From IMG/VR virus record IMGVR_UViG_3300025570_002156, positions 1 through 32,745 of that record: a stretch of DNA of 32,745 nucleotides. One strand, given 5' to 3'. Source of the stretch: a virus. Position numbers and translations under genes: made by a program. A model generated the notes under the pieces. That model saw nothing but the letters and a program-made list of their open reading frames with translations. It ran no database searches and was not told the origin of the DNA. This document shows, one piece after another, positions 14,758 through 24,280 of the stretch. The first letter of the stretch is position 1. Each line of letters begins with the position of its first letter.

Positions 14758-17700
14758 ATGAAACATTTTGAAATAAAAAATACACTTGCTGGCGCTAAAG
14801 GAGGAGCCTCTAAACCAAAACCTGCTACACTTAAACCTCCTAAGATAGGAGATTACTCTGTCGCCGCGTCTTTTTCTTATTCAGAAACTGTTGATTTACT
14901 TTCTGACGGACCTATAGAGGGCCTTTCAAATTCAAACAGTTATGTTTTAAATCCAACATCTTACCTTCAAGGGGTTTATTTAAACGATGTCCCAGTGGAA
15001 CAGACAAGCGAAGCATTCATAGAAAGATCGCAAGAAAATATAACAACTTTAATAGGTAGCGGCCAAAGTGCTGAGTCATTTACTGGTGCTATATCACAAG
15101 CTTTTGGAACAGTAAGTGACTTTTCTTATAATGAAATAATTGTTCCGAAAAATTTAAGAATGCGATATGTATATAGTGATAGGTCAATCATTTGGAATAG
15201 CTCAAACCCTAGCAGCAGGGATCGTGTATATGGGGCTAATAATATTCCTTCTGAACGATATAGAGCCTTTTCAGATATAAGAAATCTTTTTTCACCAATC
15301 GCTGATTATACATTAATATCTCAAAACTTTTACGGACAAGGTACTACAAACAACAGGTGGCGTGATACTATGTTTGGGTGTATTGACCTTGAGCCAGCTT
15401 TTTCGGGGCAAGTAGTTTCTTATGGCACAAATGAGGTGTATGGGGGATTACACACTAGCATAAATGAGGGTTTATATAGGTACCAGGAAAGAAGGATTAG
15501 GCAGAATTACCTGGAGGCTGGTAGCTCATCTAATTTTAGTATATACGCGAAGCAAACAAGGGAGTTTTGGTTCGCTGATGGAGATAAATATAAAATAAAT
15601 GCTTCCGCACAAGCGTTGTCTGATGCAAAAAAAGTAGCTGGCGGAACCTGCTTTTTTACCAAGCAGTCTACTGAAGAAGGCGGGGCTAATACTTTTTATA
15701 CAGAAATTTGCCTTCAGGTTTCAGAGTGGGAAGAATCTATCAATAGTGCAAATCCATTAGGGATTTTCAGAAAAGAAATATCAGACTCTATAAATCAATT
15801 AGTAGATACAGTAAACGTACAAGATGACAGCCGCTCTTCAGGAAAACTTTCGTCGGAATTTTTGAGAGAAAGACTAAAAGCTTTAGGTTTTAATTTAAAT
15901 GCAACTCCAATCGAAAATAACGAAGTAATTTACGAACAAATAACTAGAAACGATATTACAGATCTCGTTAAAACTAAGCTAAAAACAGATCAGCCAGGGT
16001 TGGACGTAATAAATCCTTATCTTTTTGTTAATCATGATGAAGGTTACGCTATTGATGGCTATATAGAGTCGGAGCATAAAGATATATTCAAAACAGAAAC
16101 ATTTGTTGATACGGTAGAATACGGAAAACAATATAATAGTCAAGATTTATTCTTTTATGGAGATGTTTATTATATATGTACAGCAAGCGTATTAACATCT
16201 CCCGCAAGCGCAGCGGTACAAGAGATTGGCGCTTGGATTACACAACAACTAGCACTAGCTACTCCGACAATAGCTACAACAGGTAAACCTGGAGATCAAC
16301 TTGATTATTCTCTATCAATAGAGCCTGTATCTACAGAGATAAGGTCACAGTCCTCTGGAAAAGTGATTAATCTTATTATACCAAAGTTAGATTCAAACGG
16401 GAATTGGAACGGACAAGTTTGGGGTTTTAATATAGAATCTTTTAATTTATCTATTGGCATTGGTGGGGCGTTAAGAGTAAATGATGATGGTAAATACAAA
16501 AAAACCAGAGATGGTTATTTTTTACAATCATTAATGCCGTCTAAGGAAATAAACTACCTTAAAAACATTACTGGATTAGGTGTTTTTTCTTTTGGATATA
16601 GATCTAATTCTTTGGGTGCTAAGAAATATAATTACTCAAATGTAATGATGGAATTTAGAAATGGACAACAATTTCAAGAGCCATTAGATTACTTCAAAAA
16701 TATTTACATAGACAAATTTTATAATTCGGAATTGTTGGGGCCATTCAATACTAGGGGGGCATTAAAACCAGATTTATTTGGAATTTTAGATAGCGATTAT
16801 TATGGGGTTCAAAAAATAAAGGCAAATGGAACTTTGAAAAAGTTAGAGCTGGGTGGAGACAAAATCCCTGATTTGAATTTTCCACTTGATCCCAACACCG
16901 ATAACTACTTACTAAATTCAATCCCAGAGATGGACGAGTCTTACCTTGCTGCAATAGAAGAAGGTAGTAAAGATATAAGACAAAATACAAAATCCTTTTC
17001 AGACTGGAATACAAGCAAGGTAGATTATGACGAAAGAGCACAACCAGTAACACATATAATAGAAAATCCGAACGTTTCTTCTTGCTTTGTTACTTTGTCT
17101 TTAAAATCTTTATCTGATACGGTAGATAAAGAGGGTATCCTTAGCCTTGGAGCAGGAAACGGCAATGCCGATATTGGGACTAAGATCCCAGCACCACTAA
17201 ACATAAGAATAGAAACAGGATTAATAGACGAAAATGGAGGCGAAACAATTTTAGTAGAAAAGTTTTTTCAAATAATTGCGCTTGTAGAGGCTCCCAACTA
17301 CTTAGATATAGGTAACCCAGATGCTAAAGATTCTATTGGCGAATATGATGATGTGAAAGAAATAAACCAAACCTTAGAAGGTATTGCTCAGGGAGGGATA
17401 TCCCAGCCTTTTATATTACCTCCTATACCTTACAATGATATAGAAGAAGATACGGCGGGTAGGGAAGATAAAAAAGAAAAAAGGTATATAAAAATAACGA
17501 AACTTTCGACAGAGTCTAACTCAACTTTAATATCTAAAGTTATTTCATTAGTAAAAGTCACTGAAATAATTGAATCTCAATGCAGCTACCCTTTTTCAGC
17601 TATAGTAGGAACCAAGATAGACTCTAGGGTTTTTAACGACATACCAAAAAGAACTTACAGAGGTAAGTTCAAAAAAGTAAAAATACCATCAAACTACTTC

Positions 17701-19851
17701 CCAATAGATGGAGATGGTAAGGATAAAAGATATTTTAAAAAAGAGTCTGAGTTTAACTCTCAAACAAAATCATCTAGTCTATTGTATAATGGAGATTGGA
17801 ATGGGTCTTTTAAGTTTGAATGGACAGATAACCCAGCTTGGATTTTATATGATATGATTGTGGCCACAAGGTACGGTTTGGGTCAACAAATATCAGAAAG
17901 CGAAGTTAACAAATGGGATCTTTACAAGATAGGCAGGTTTTGTGACGCTGTCGATGAAGACGGTTATTTTTTGGGAGTCAAAGATGGAAGGGGAGGTATC
18001 GAACCAAGATTTACATGTAACATAGCATTTACACAAGGAACTAAAATCTTTGACGCTATAAACTCTATAGCCGCCATATTCAGGGGTATAGTTTATTTTC
18101 AAAACTCGACAATAAGCTTTTTAGACGACAGATTAAAAAGCCCTATAGCTTTATTTACAAATGCAAGTGTAAAAGATGGGTTCTTTTCTTATTCAAGCTA
18201 CAAGAGAGATGAAAAATATAACGCAGTTGAGGTTGCTTATTTAGATAGAAACGACAGTTTCAAATCAAAAATAGAGTATATTGAAAACGAAAAAGATATC
18301 GTTGATAGAGGCTTATTCAAAAAAGAAATAACCGCAGCGGGGATAACATCAAAAGCAATGGCAAGAAGAGCAGCAAAGCATTTGATGTACCAAACCACAA
18401 AAGAAAATGAAACTGTAGCATTTACGGCTGGGAATGAAGTTTTGCTGTGTAAGCCTGGCGATTTAATTATTATAGAAGATGACTTAAAAACACTAAGACA
18501 CAACATAGGAAGAGTTTTAAGCGTAGACGCAGACAACTTAACTATAAAGACTTCGGAACCCTTTAAAACCAGCGAATACGAAAAAAGAATAACTGTTTAT
18601 TTACCAACAGGAAATAAGCAAAAAAGCGATTTAGACGAAGAGGCGCAACTAAAAAGACTTAGACTGAAAGATTTTGAAATAGAACAAGGAGCTTTGTCTT
18701 ATCCTGATTTTGATGTTAATTTTATAGGTGATTATGGTTTTAATAGTTACTCGCAAGGTTATTCTGACATATCTAATGGGGATGTAGAAATTGATAACGA
18801 AGCGGAGCTTTATGAACAATACGCTGTATACACAGGATCTCAAAATCAAATAATATGGTTTAATACAGGTGTTACTGGTTGGGTATTCTCTACTGGTAAA
18901 GCTTTTACTGACGACGATAATTATAATTTATTCATAAACAGCACTGGGCAAGGCACCTTTAATTTTAAATCTTTAACGTTAGGAGACGCCTACTCTTCTT
19001 CGGGATTCGTTTATGATTCGGCAGAAGGCGATAAAAGAGCAAAGCCAGCAAGCTTTAATCTTGAGGGGAAATTTACGTATCAGAGTAACGCTGATTTGAA
19101 TTATTTCGGAGGCCTCCAAGAAAGCGACATAAATGTAAACGGATACCAGCAAATAAGAGACTTTAATGTCACTGGGTGGGGAGGGTTTAAAGGTATACAA
19201 GCAAATGAATACGGAGACACTGTATACATAGACGAAAACGACCCTAGCGCAAACCTGTTGAAATTTGTTCCAGAAGGTTCCACCTATAGATTCCCAAGTA
19301 AGGACGCTTCGGATCAAGTTTACAAAATAATTTCCATAATGGAAGATGAAAATTATTCCTATAAGGTTATAGCCTCAAAGTATCTAAGCGGAAAATACGA
19401 AGAAATAGAAAACGACATAAATATACCAGAGGCCGAAAACACATTTGGTTATAATAAAAATGAGTTTAATGTAAACGAAATAAGTTATATAAGCCTGGAA
19501 GCTCCAACAATTACATTAGATGTTTTAGATTACGTTTTAGATGAAAGCCCAACAATTATAACAGGAAGCTGGGAGCCAGTAGAAAATGCAACTGGTTACT
19601 ATTATTACTTAGAACTACCAAACGGCCAAAAGTCTGAAGTCGCCACAACTCCAGTAACAAACTTTTCTTATACTCCTGATTTAATAGGGAACTATACAAT
19701 AAGAGCTCAATCATTGGCGGACACATTCAATAACGCAGATTACAATAAAAGATACGACGATTCATCTCCAGCATCTGAAAGTATATACGTTTCAGGGCAG
19801 GATCTAGAAAATTTAGATGGCTCGGTCGTTGTAGGCGTTGTAATCGAATAA
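14758..19851 (+). CDS. Tail tip attachment / host-specificity protein J-like (very large)
   Basis: 1697 residues, longer than lambda gpJ (about 1130). The N-terminus has the gpJ hallmark DLLSDGPIEGLSN. The central hub is clear near residues 1010-1110: WNGSFKFEWTDNPAWILYDM, RYGLGQQISESEVNKWDLYK and EPRFTCNIAFTQGTKIFDAI, then SIAAIFRGIVYFQ. Several hundred extra residues lie between these two regions, including a module near 455 (YNSQDLFFYGDVYYICTAS) similar to the carbohydrate-binding insert in the L-like gene. The C-terminus (about 1600-1680) is a fibronectin-III-like domain (ITGSWEPVENATGYYYYLEL). gpJ forms the tail tip and binds the receptor. The last protein domain may face the host. Confidence 0.85.
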   Translation: MKHFEIKNTLAGAKGGASKPKPATLKPPKIGDYSVAASFSYSETVDLLSDGPIEGLSNSNSYVLNPTSYLQGVYLNDVPVEQTSEAFIERSQENITTLIGSGQSAESFTGAISQAFGTVSDFSYNEIIVPKNLRMRYVYSDRSIIWNSSNPSSRDRVYGANNIPSERYRAFSDIRNLFSPIADYTLISQNFYGQGTTNNRWRDTMFGCIDLEPAFSGQVVSYGTNEVYGGLHTSINEGLYRYQERRIRQNYLEAGSSSNFSIYAKQTREFWFADGDKYKINASAQALSDAKKVAGGTCFFTKQSTEEGGANTFYTEICLQVSEWEESINSANPLGIFRKEISDSINQLVDTVNVQDDSRSSGKLSSEFLRERLKALGFNLNATPIENNEVIYEQITRNDITDLVKTKLKTDQPGLDVINPYLFVNHDEGYAIDGYIESEHKDIFKTETFVDTVEYGKQYNSQDLFFYGDVYYICTASVLTSPASAAVQEIGAWITQQLALATPTIATTGKPGDQLDYSLSIEPVSTEIRSQSSGKVINLIIPKLDSNGNWNGQVWGFNIESFNLSIGIGGALRVNDDGKYKKTRDGYFLQSLMPSKEINYLKNITGLGVFSFGYRSNSLGAKKYNYSNVMMEFRNGQQFQEPLDYFKNIYIDKFYNSELLGPFNTRGALKPDLFGILDSDYYGVQKIKANGTLKKLELGGDKIPDLNFPLDPNTDNYLLNSIPEMDESYLAAIEEGSKDIRQNTKSFSDWNTSKVDYDERAQPVTHIIENPNVSSCFVTLSLKSLSDTVDKEGILSLGAGNGNADIGTKIPAPLNIRIETGLIDENGGETILVEKFFQIIALVEAPNYLDIGNPDAKDSIGEYDDVKEINQTLEGIAQGGISQPFILPPIPYNDIEEDTAGREDKKEKRYIKITKLSTESNSTLISKVISLVKVTEIIESQCSYPFSAIVGTKIDSRVFNDIPKRTYRGKFKKVKIPSNYFPIDGDGKDKRYFKKESEFNSQTKSSSLLYNGDWNGSFKFEWTDNPAWILYDMIVATRYGLGQQISESEVNKWDLYKIGRFCDAVDEDGYFLGVKDGRGGIEPRFTCNIAFTQGTKIFDAINSIAAIFRGIVYFQNSTISFLDDRLKSPIALFTNASVKDGFFSYSSYKRDEKYNAVEVAYLDRNDSFKSKIEYIENEKDIVDRGLFKKEITAAGITSKAMARRAAKHLMYQTTKENETVAFTAGNEVLLCKPGDLIIIEDDLKTLRHNIGRVLSVDADNLTIKTSEPFKTSEYEKRITVYLPTGNKQKSDLDEEAQLKRLRLKDFEIEQGALSYPDFDVNFIGDYGFNSYSQGYSDISNGDVEIDNEAELYEQYAVYTGSQNQIIWFNTGVTGWVFSTGKAFTDDDNYNLFINSTGQGTFNFKSLTLGDAYSSSGFVYDSAEGDKRAKPASFNLEGKFTYQSNADLNYFGGLQESDINVNGYQQIRDFNVTGWGGFKGIQANEYGDTVYIDENDPSANLLKFVPEGSTYRFPSKDASDQVYKIISIMEDENYSYKVIASKYLSGKYEEIENDINIPEAENTFGYNKNEFNVNEISYISLEAPTITLDVLDYVLDESPTIITGSWEPVENATGYYYYLELPNGQKSEVATTPVTNFSYTPDLIGNYTIRAQSLADTFNNADYNKRYDDSSPASESIYVSGQDLENLDGSVVVGVVIE

Positions 19852-19868
19852 TATATAAAATAAAAAAA

Positions 19869-21461
19869 ATGTCAGATTGTTGCACACCATTATATGTAAA
19901 AATTCCCTTTCTAAGCCCGACTGGCGATATAAGGCTGAAAAGGGGTACTGGTAACCATCCTAGCTGCGGCTACTATGAAAACTACTCAGGATCGCCAGAG
20001 TTGGATAATTATGATTACTATACAGTAGATATAAACTATGATTCTGGAAGCGGTTTCTGGACCTTTTCTGGAAACTCAACTGGGTTCAACGATCCATCTA
20101 TTTATGTGTCAGTTCAGACTGGTAACCCTTGTAATCCAGTTGGGGAATATACTGGTGGAATATTTGGCAGCATTAGAGTAAACCCAGATCCTTTTGGCAT
20201 TTTCCCAGTATATAACTTTGAGCCTAATTTTGAGTTCGACCCAACAAGCACTTATACAGTTGGAAGGGGAAGTGGCATACATCTAGAGAGAGATGTTAAG
20301 TTTAAATTTAAATTTTTGGATAACTCAAAATCTTATATAAAGACGCCAAAAGAAATGGCAAAAAGCGTATATTTTGATGGAGTTAGTTATGACATATTAA
20401 ACCAAAACGGGGCGACAGTTTACGAAAATTATTTAAGTGGCTACTCAACAGATCTATTAATAACAGAACAGGAAAACATTAGAATATTCGGTTCTTATCA
20501 GCCTAATTTCGGTGTAAGAGCAAAAACAAAGGATTCTATAATTGGAGATGCTGGCTCTGCAGAATATTATACATACGGAAATAGTCTTTATATAACACAA
20601 GTAGAAACGCAAGACGATCAAGGAACGGCAAGTTGGCAAGTTGACGAAGATGGTGCTACTTCTACTGGGGCCGTTCCATCTGGAAGGGTAGAAAACAAAA
20701 TAACAATAAAAGCTAGATTTATAGAAGAACCTAAATACATAAAACCTTCACATGTAGATCTTTACGCTTCTCAAGACGAAAACTTCGAGCTTAACGGGTC
20801 TACGTTTATTGGCAAAAGAAACTTAAGCGCAGGATCTGCGGCTACAAGTGTGGATATAAATAAGAGTCTAGGAATAGAGCCAAACAAAGATTATTGGTTT
20901 AGTATTATCCCCAGTTCTAAAATAGGCTCTGGCAATGCAGTAAAGGTCGGCCCAAACAAGCTGTTTGAAAGAGAAGAGGCGGGTTCTACTATTGAAAGTA
21001 ACGAGCTAAACCTTTCTTACAAGGGCTCAAGTATAAATAATAGTTTTAAAACTGGAGTTATAACTGGAGAAATAACAGGAAACTCTGGAATAATAGATAA
21101 ATTGTTTGTTTATAAAGAGTCTTTTGGGAGCTCTGTAGGAATATATGACGGCCCAAATTTATTATTTTCCACACTGCCTACAAACGCTAGCGGAGAGTGG
21201 TTGTATACAACGTTTGATTATTCAATGGAGTTTAAAGATCCGCTAAACCCTTATAGCAATTTATCAAAGAATATAAAACTAAACGCAACTGGCACATCTA
21301 CAGACCCACTAAATAGCGGTATGCCTTTATTTAACTTGGTAGATCACAGTACAGGAGTTCCAATAGAATTGGGAGTTAACTATACTGAAAGCGGTTTTTA
21401 CCTTGTGTCTAATACTGGACACTTATACAAAAACTTTAAGTATCAGAGGAATTCTTTTTAA
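19869..21461 (+). CDS. Probable tail tip / receptor-binding protein, unknown family
   Basis: 530 residues directly after gpJ on the same strand, behind an A-rich leader. The composition is that of an extended beta protein, rich in Gly, Ser, Asn, Tyr and Thr. The N-terminus carries cysteines (MSDCCTPLYVKIPFLSPTGD; HPSCGYY; NPCNPVG). Internal phrases such as YKGSSINNSFKTGVITGEIT and PTNASGEWLYTTFDYS look like small carbohydrate-binding or Ig-like sandwiches. No enzyme motif is seen. Position after J suggests an accessory fibre or receptor-binding protein. The 3' end overlaps the last gene of the facing minus-strand operon by 26 bp. Confidence 0.5.
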   Translation: MSDCCTPLYVKIPFLSPTGDIRLKRGTGNHPSCGYYENYSGSPELDNYDYYTVDINYDSGSGFWTFSGNSTGFNDPSIYVSVQTGNPCNPVGEYTGGIFGSIRVNPDPFGIFPVYNFEPNFEFDPTSTYTVGRGSGIHLERDVKFKFKFLDNSKSYIKTPKEMAKSVYFDGVSYDILNQNGATVYENYLSGYSTDLLITEQENIRIFGSYQPNFGVRAKTKDSIIGDAGSAEYYTYGNSLYITQVETQDDQGTASWQVDEDGATSTGAVPSGRVENKITIKARFIEEPKYIKPSHVDLYASQDENFELNGSTFIGKRNLSAGSAATSVDINKSLGIEPNKDYWFSIIPSSKIGSGNAVKVGPNKLFEREEAGSTIESNELNLSYKGSSINNSFKTGVITGEITGNSGIIDKLFVYKESFGSSVGIYDGPNLLFSTLPTNASGEWLYTTFDYSMEFKDPLNPYSNLSKNIKLNATGTSTDPLNSGMPLFNLVDHSTGVPIELGVNYTESGFYLVSNTGHLYKNFKYQRNSF

Positions 21462-21678
21462 ACGTAAAACAGTTGAAGTCTGGATTATTATCTTTCTTAT
21501 AGTCGTTTTTAAAAACAGCTAGCCTAATACTTATTGTTTCTCCGTCAGCCTCCAAGAAATTTTCTTTTAAATCTGAAAGTTTCATCTTTACTGTTCCAGA
21601 CATAAATTTATTACCGTTAGCTGTAGCCTTAACCCAGAATCCTCCAATTTGGTTTTCTGACCAATTAATCTTCTGCAT
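21436..21678 (-). CDS. Small DUF736-like protein
   Basis: 80 residues. The pattern IGGFWVKATANGNKFMSGTV, then ISIRLAVFKNDYKKDNNPDF, resembles DUF736 and related small phage and plasmid proteins (GxFxxxxxGxFxGxxxx...VxFxxNxxKxxDNxPDFxxF). Their function is not established. Last gene of the minus-strand replication/accessory run; the 3' 26 bp overlap the end of the plus-strand tail gene. Its first 14 bp overlap the end of a 57-residue gene. The resemblance is by eye. Confidence 0.45.
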   Translation of the reverse strand: MQKINWSENQIGGFWVKATANGNKFMSGTVKMKLSDLKENFLEADGETISIRLAVFKNDYKKDNNPDFNCFTFKKNSSDT

Positions 21679-21838
21679 GATTTGGAGACAACAAAACAGC
21701 TAAAGAGAGAAGAAAGTCAGATCTTAAGTGTTTTGGTGTTTTATTATATTGTTTTTTAGCCCTTCTGTAAACGCGCCTTGTGGTTGCGTCTTGTGGGTTA
21801 ATGATCTCTCTTATTTTTTTTGCTGCTGCGCTGTTCAT
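21665..21838 (-). CDS. Small basic protein (57 aa)
   Basis: A short frame, missed by a 60-residue cut-off. The start at 21836-21838 forms an ATGA overlap with the stop of the GNAT gene upstream. The stop at 21665-21667 lies 14 bp inside the DUF736-like gene. Residues 1-40 are basic and helical (AAAKKIREIINPQDATTRRV, then YRRAKKQYNKTPKHLRSD), followed by a hydrophobic helix FLLSLAVLLS. The tight coupling on both sides and the filled gap argue for a real gene. Its role is unknown; nucleic-acid or protein binding would fit the charge. Confidence 0.55.
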   Translation of the reverse strand: MNSAAAKKIREIINPQDATTRRVYRRAKKQYNKTPKHLRSDFLLSLAVLLSPNHAED

Positions 21839-22293
21839 AATCTTGCTATAAATGTTGTGCTGTCCTTTACAAATCCTAACTTCCTATAAAGCTTTTTGAG
21901 TTTTGGTTCGCTTGGGTTCATTGCCGCCGCAGAAACGACTACATACTCAAACTTTTTTTCCCTAGCGAATTTTATAGCTTCTTTGAAGACCTTAAAGCCA
22001 ACCCTTGGATTTTTAGACAACCATAAAAACTCTAGAAAAAGATTCTTACCAAACTTTACGCTTTTATCATTCAAGAAAATACACACCGCATTAAACTTGC
22101 CTTCGTCTTTATTGCCCCAGACAAAAACGTCCCAAGCTAGAAGTTGACTACTGCCAAAACTATTTATTATGGTTTCTTTATTGTGTTTCAAATCAAGAAC
22201 ATGTCCTTCTTCTGAGTTTTCAATATCAAACAGGTCATTCATATCGCAAATGACCTGTTTGAACTCTTCTGGATTTGTTATTCTTTTTATCAT
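21835..22293 (-). CDS. GNAT-family N-acetyltransferase
   Basis: 152 residues with the GNAT order. A strand carries LAWDVFVWGNKDEGKFNAVC (52-71), then ends LFLEFLWLSKNP (85-96). A helix VGFKVFKEAIKFAREKKFEY (98-117) stands where the acetyl-CoA loop normally is. A strand VVVSAAA follows, then the family C-terminal motif KLKKLYRKLGFVKDSTTF (131-148). The classical RxxGxG/A pyrophosphate loop is weak here (RVGFKVF), so substrate and activity are uncertain. Coupled by ATGA to the candidate annealing gene upstream and to the 57-residue gene downstream. Phage GNATs can modify host or phage proteins; the target is not known. Confidence 0.65.
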   Translation of the reverse strand: MIKRITNPEEFKQVICDMNDLFDIENSEEGHVLDLKHNKETIINSFGSSQLLAWDVFVWGNKDEGKFNAVCIFLNDKSVKFGKNLFLEFLWLSKNPRVGFKVFKEAIKFAREKKFEYVVVSAAAMNPSEPKLKKLYRKLGFVKDSTTFIARL

Positions 22294-23138
22294 TTTGATA
22301 TAATACCAATAAGCTTTCTAGCTTCCTTTGCAGAAATGTCATCGAAAGAATTCCAATCTTTAACCTCTTCATTAAGGTACTTTCCTTCTTTCCATAAATC
22401 CCTTAGCATGTCCTTAAACGAGTCAAAGGAGCTTACGTCGTGCTTTTCTAGTAAAGTTTTTTCAAGCAGACCAGAAGGCGTTATGGGAGCGTTGCTGGAA
22501 GGGCTTGGGGTAAAAGTGCTTTTGGATTCACTCCTGTTTCCTGATTTGTCTATTTCATCAGCGCCTACAATGTGAATGTTTAAGAAGTTTCTAACACACC
22601 TAACAAAAGATCTATTGCAAGCGATCGTTTCCAAAAACTTCTCGCAAAACGCATCTGTGTTTTCTAATGATGCATTAGCATAGTCTTCGTATGAAACCTC
22701 CATGTTCGATGATTCGTAATTACCAATCCAATCAATATCACAACGAGAAGTAACGTAGCCCTCTTCTACGTTTCGAACATCATAAGCTACAGCCCGAAAA
22801 CCCCTAAGCTTCGCTAATTCTTTAATGCCTCCAAGCATAATTAAAAGCTGGTTATCTCTCAGTCCTTCCGTAGAGCTCGGGACTTGCTGCCCTCGCATTT
22901 CAAACCATCCTTTATTGGGATAAAGGAACTCTGGCTTAATCATTGACCTCCAATCTACCGAGCCGTCCTCATTGAAATGGTATTCAGTGTTTTGCAATAA
23001 GCCGTGTTCGTCCCTTTTGTAGAGATCTGGGCCGTGCGGTTTTTTATTTTTGGTTGCTTTTTTAACAACCTTTGCGGTCTTCTTGGTAACTTTTTTTGCC
23101 GCCTTAACTGATTTTGTTTTAGTGTCTGTCTTGTTCAT
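22290..23138 (-). CDS. Candidate single-strand annealing / DNA-binding protein with Lys-rich N-terminus
   Basis: 282 residues from the ATG at 23138; a longer frame opens at 23177. I choose the shorter one because it starts the lysine-rich segment and lies downstream of the promoter-like element at 23176-23204. Residues 7-33 are a histone-H1-like KKA/KKT tail. The core (about 60-195) has DGSVDWRSMIKPEFLYPNK, then LLIMLGGIKELAKLRGFRAV, then FLETIACNRSFVRCVRNFLN. The last phrase resembles the 'AxTRAxxRAxRxxL' helix of Rad52/Erf-like annealing proteins. After a Ser/Pro linker comes a helical C-terminal domain (KDWNSFDDISAKEARKLIGI). Recombination role inferred; no search was possible. Confidence 0.45.
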   Translation of the reverse strand: MNKTDTKTKSVKAAKKVTKKTAKVVKKATKNKKPHGPDLYKRDEHGLLQNTEYHFNEDGSVDWRSMIKPEFLYPNKGWFEMRGQQVPSSTEGLRDNQLLIMLGGIKELAKLRGFRAVAYDVRNVEEGYVTSRCDIDWIGNYESSNMEVSYEDYANASLENTDAFCEKFLETIACNRSFVRCVRNFLNIHIVGADEIDKSGNRSESKSTFTPSPSSNAPITPSGLLEKTLLEKHDVSSFDSFKDMLRDLWKEGKYLNEEVKDWNSFDDISAKEARKLIGIISK

Positions 23139-24279
23139 AAATATAAAAGTAATCTGATTCTTCCCAGTAATCAGCATTATCTACTATATTATCCTCGTTG
23201 TCAATACTATTTTTCCAATGATAAGAGGATTTGTAAATCTTTTCTCCATCAACAACCATTTTAAAGGAGAAAAACTTATCATTAACGTCAATGTCTTTTG
23301 GCTTTTCTGATTTTGGATCGTAAAATTCTACGTTCTGGTCAAAATACTCGAACCTTATATCGTCTAATATTTCTTTGTTTTTCACAAAAATGTGAAAATC
23401 TATATTGAGTCTTTTAAGAAACTCAAAATACTTTTTGGGTATTGTTTCTGGTTTTGAATTTAAAAAAAGATTAATAGAGCCAATGTTTTTAGAAAAGTTT
23501 TTGATTCCGTCTGGTTGAATGATAACATCTTCAATAAATATATTGCATTTATGGTTTGCGCAATATTCATAAAACGCAGCTTCTTTGATCTTACCTTTAT
23601 CAAGCCTGATGTTTATTCTTGAGTTTTCGAAGATGGATAAGTTTACATAATTAGTAGGTATTACATCTATAGAAAAGTCTTTTATTTTATTGACTAATTT
23701 TGTTTTAAAGTTAATCAATGACTTCCTGTTGGGCTCTAATATTTTAAGGATAGATTCTGCAACTTTCTCCGCTGGTATTTTGTTTATACAATCGTCAGGA
23801 TCTTCAAGGGCTAAACAGGGTTTTGTGCTCCACTCTGGTTCAAGGTCTACTTTTTTGTTTTTGTTGGACCAATACGGAGTAGTTATAGATGGATAAATGT
23901 TTCCATATAGATTGACTATAGGAACATTTTGACTACTGGCATATTGGGTTATGGCGTTGTCAACTGATATCAATAGATCCGCCTTTGAAACTATGTAACA
24001 ATTTTTCCTGAAACTTAAATTTGGGTATACGTAGTCGGCCCTGTTACTCATGTCTTTTCCAGAACCTATGATAACAACTTTTATGTTTTTTCTTTTTAAT
24101 TCGTGGCTTATCAAATCAACAACCAAAGAATAATACCTGTAATTTTTTGAGCCAATATCTTGCTCGTTATACAGCACTATGTATTTCTCTGGAGTAACTG
24201 GGTAGAAGTGCTTGTTTACGACAGGCTTCTTAGGATTAACCTCTAAGCTTTTTGAATATTCTTTAAGTAAATGTGACAT
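23119..24279 (-). CDS. GT9 heptosyltransferase-like protein, C-terminal half plus extra domain (split gene)
   Basis: 386 residues from the ATG at 24279, which follows the preceding stop as TAA-T-ATG. The first about 180 residues are the second half of a GT9 (ADP-heptose transferase-like) enzyme. They carry VTPEKYIVLYNEQDI, a strand-helix KNIKVVIIGSGKDMSNRA, then SKADLLISVDNAITQYASSQ (98-117) and NVPIVNLYGNIYPS. The missing first half lies at the end of the upstream gene in another frame (see the split-GT9 finding). Residues about 200-386 are an unrecognised acidic domain (IFIEDVIIQPDGIKNFSKNI, FHIFVKNKEILDDIRFEYFD). Without the upstream half it should lack part of the acceptor-binding fold, unless the two chains associate. 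Confidence 0.65.
   Translation of the reverse strand: MSHLLKEYSKSLEVNPKKPVVNKHFYPVTPEKYIVLYNEQDIGSKNYRYYSLVVDLISHELKRKNIKVVIIGSGKDMSNRADYVYPNLSFRKNCYIVSKADLLISVDNAITQYASSQNVPIVNLYGNIYPSITTPYWSNKNKKVDLEPEWSTKPCLALEDPDDCINKIPAEKVAESILKILEPNRKSLINFKTKLVNKIKDFSIDVIPTNYVNLSIFENSRINIRLDKGKIKEAAFYEYCANHKCNIFIEDVIIQPDGIKNFSKNIGSINLFLNSKPETIPKKYFEFLKRLNIDFHIFVKNKEILDDIRFEYFDQNVEFYDPKSEKPKDIDVNDKFFSFKMVVDGEKIYKSSYHWKNSIDNEDNIVDNADYWEESDYFYIYEQDRH
23176..23204 (-). promoter_or_regulatory. Possible internal promoter upstream of the candidate annealing gene
   Basis: Minus strand TTGACA (23199-23204), 17-nt spacer, GATAAT (23176-23181). A start around 23169 would give about a 30-nt leader before the ATG at 23138. 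The element is inside the coding end of the GT9-like gene, so it may be fortuitous, but the -35 is a perfect match. Confidence 0.4.
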
Positions 24280-24280
24280 A

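Noticed and set aside
23139-23177. Longer N-terminus for the candidate annealing protein (ATG at 23177)
   Set aside because: It would start upstream of the likely transcription start and extends into the previous gene with no added conserved residues.
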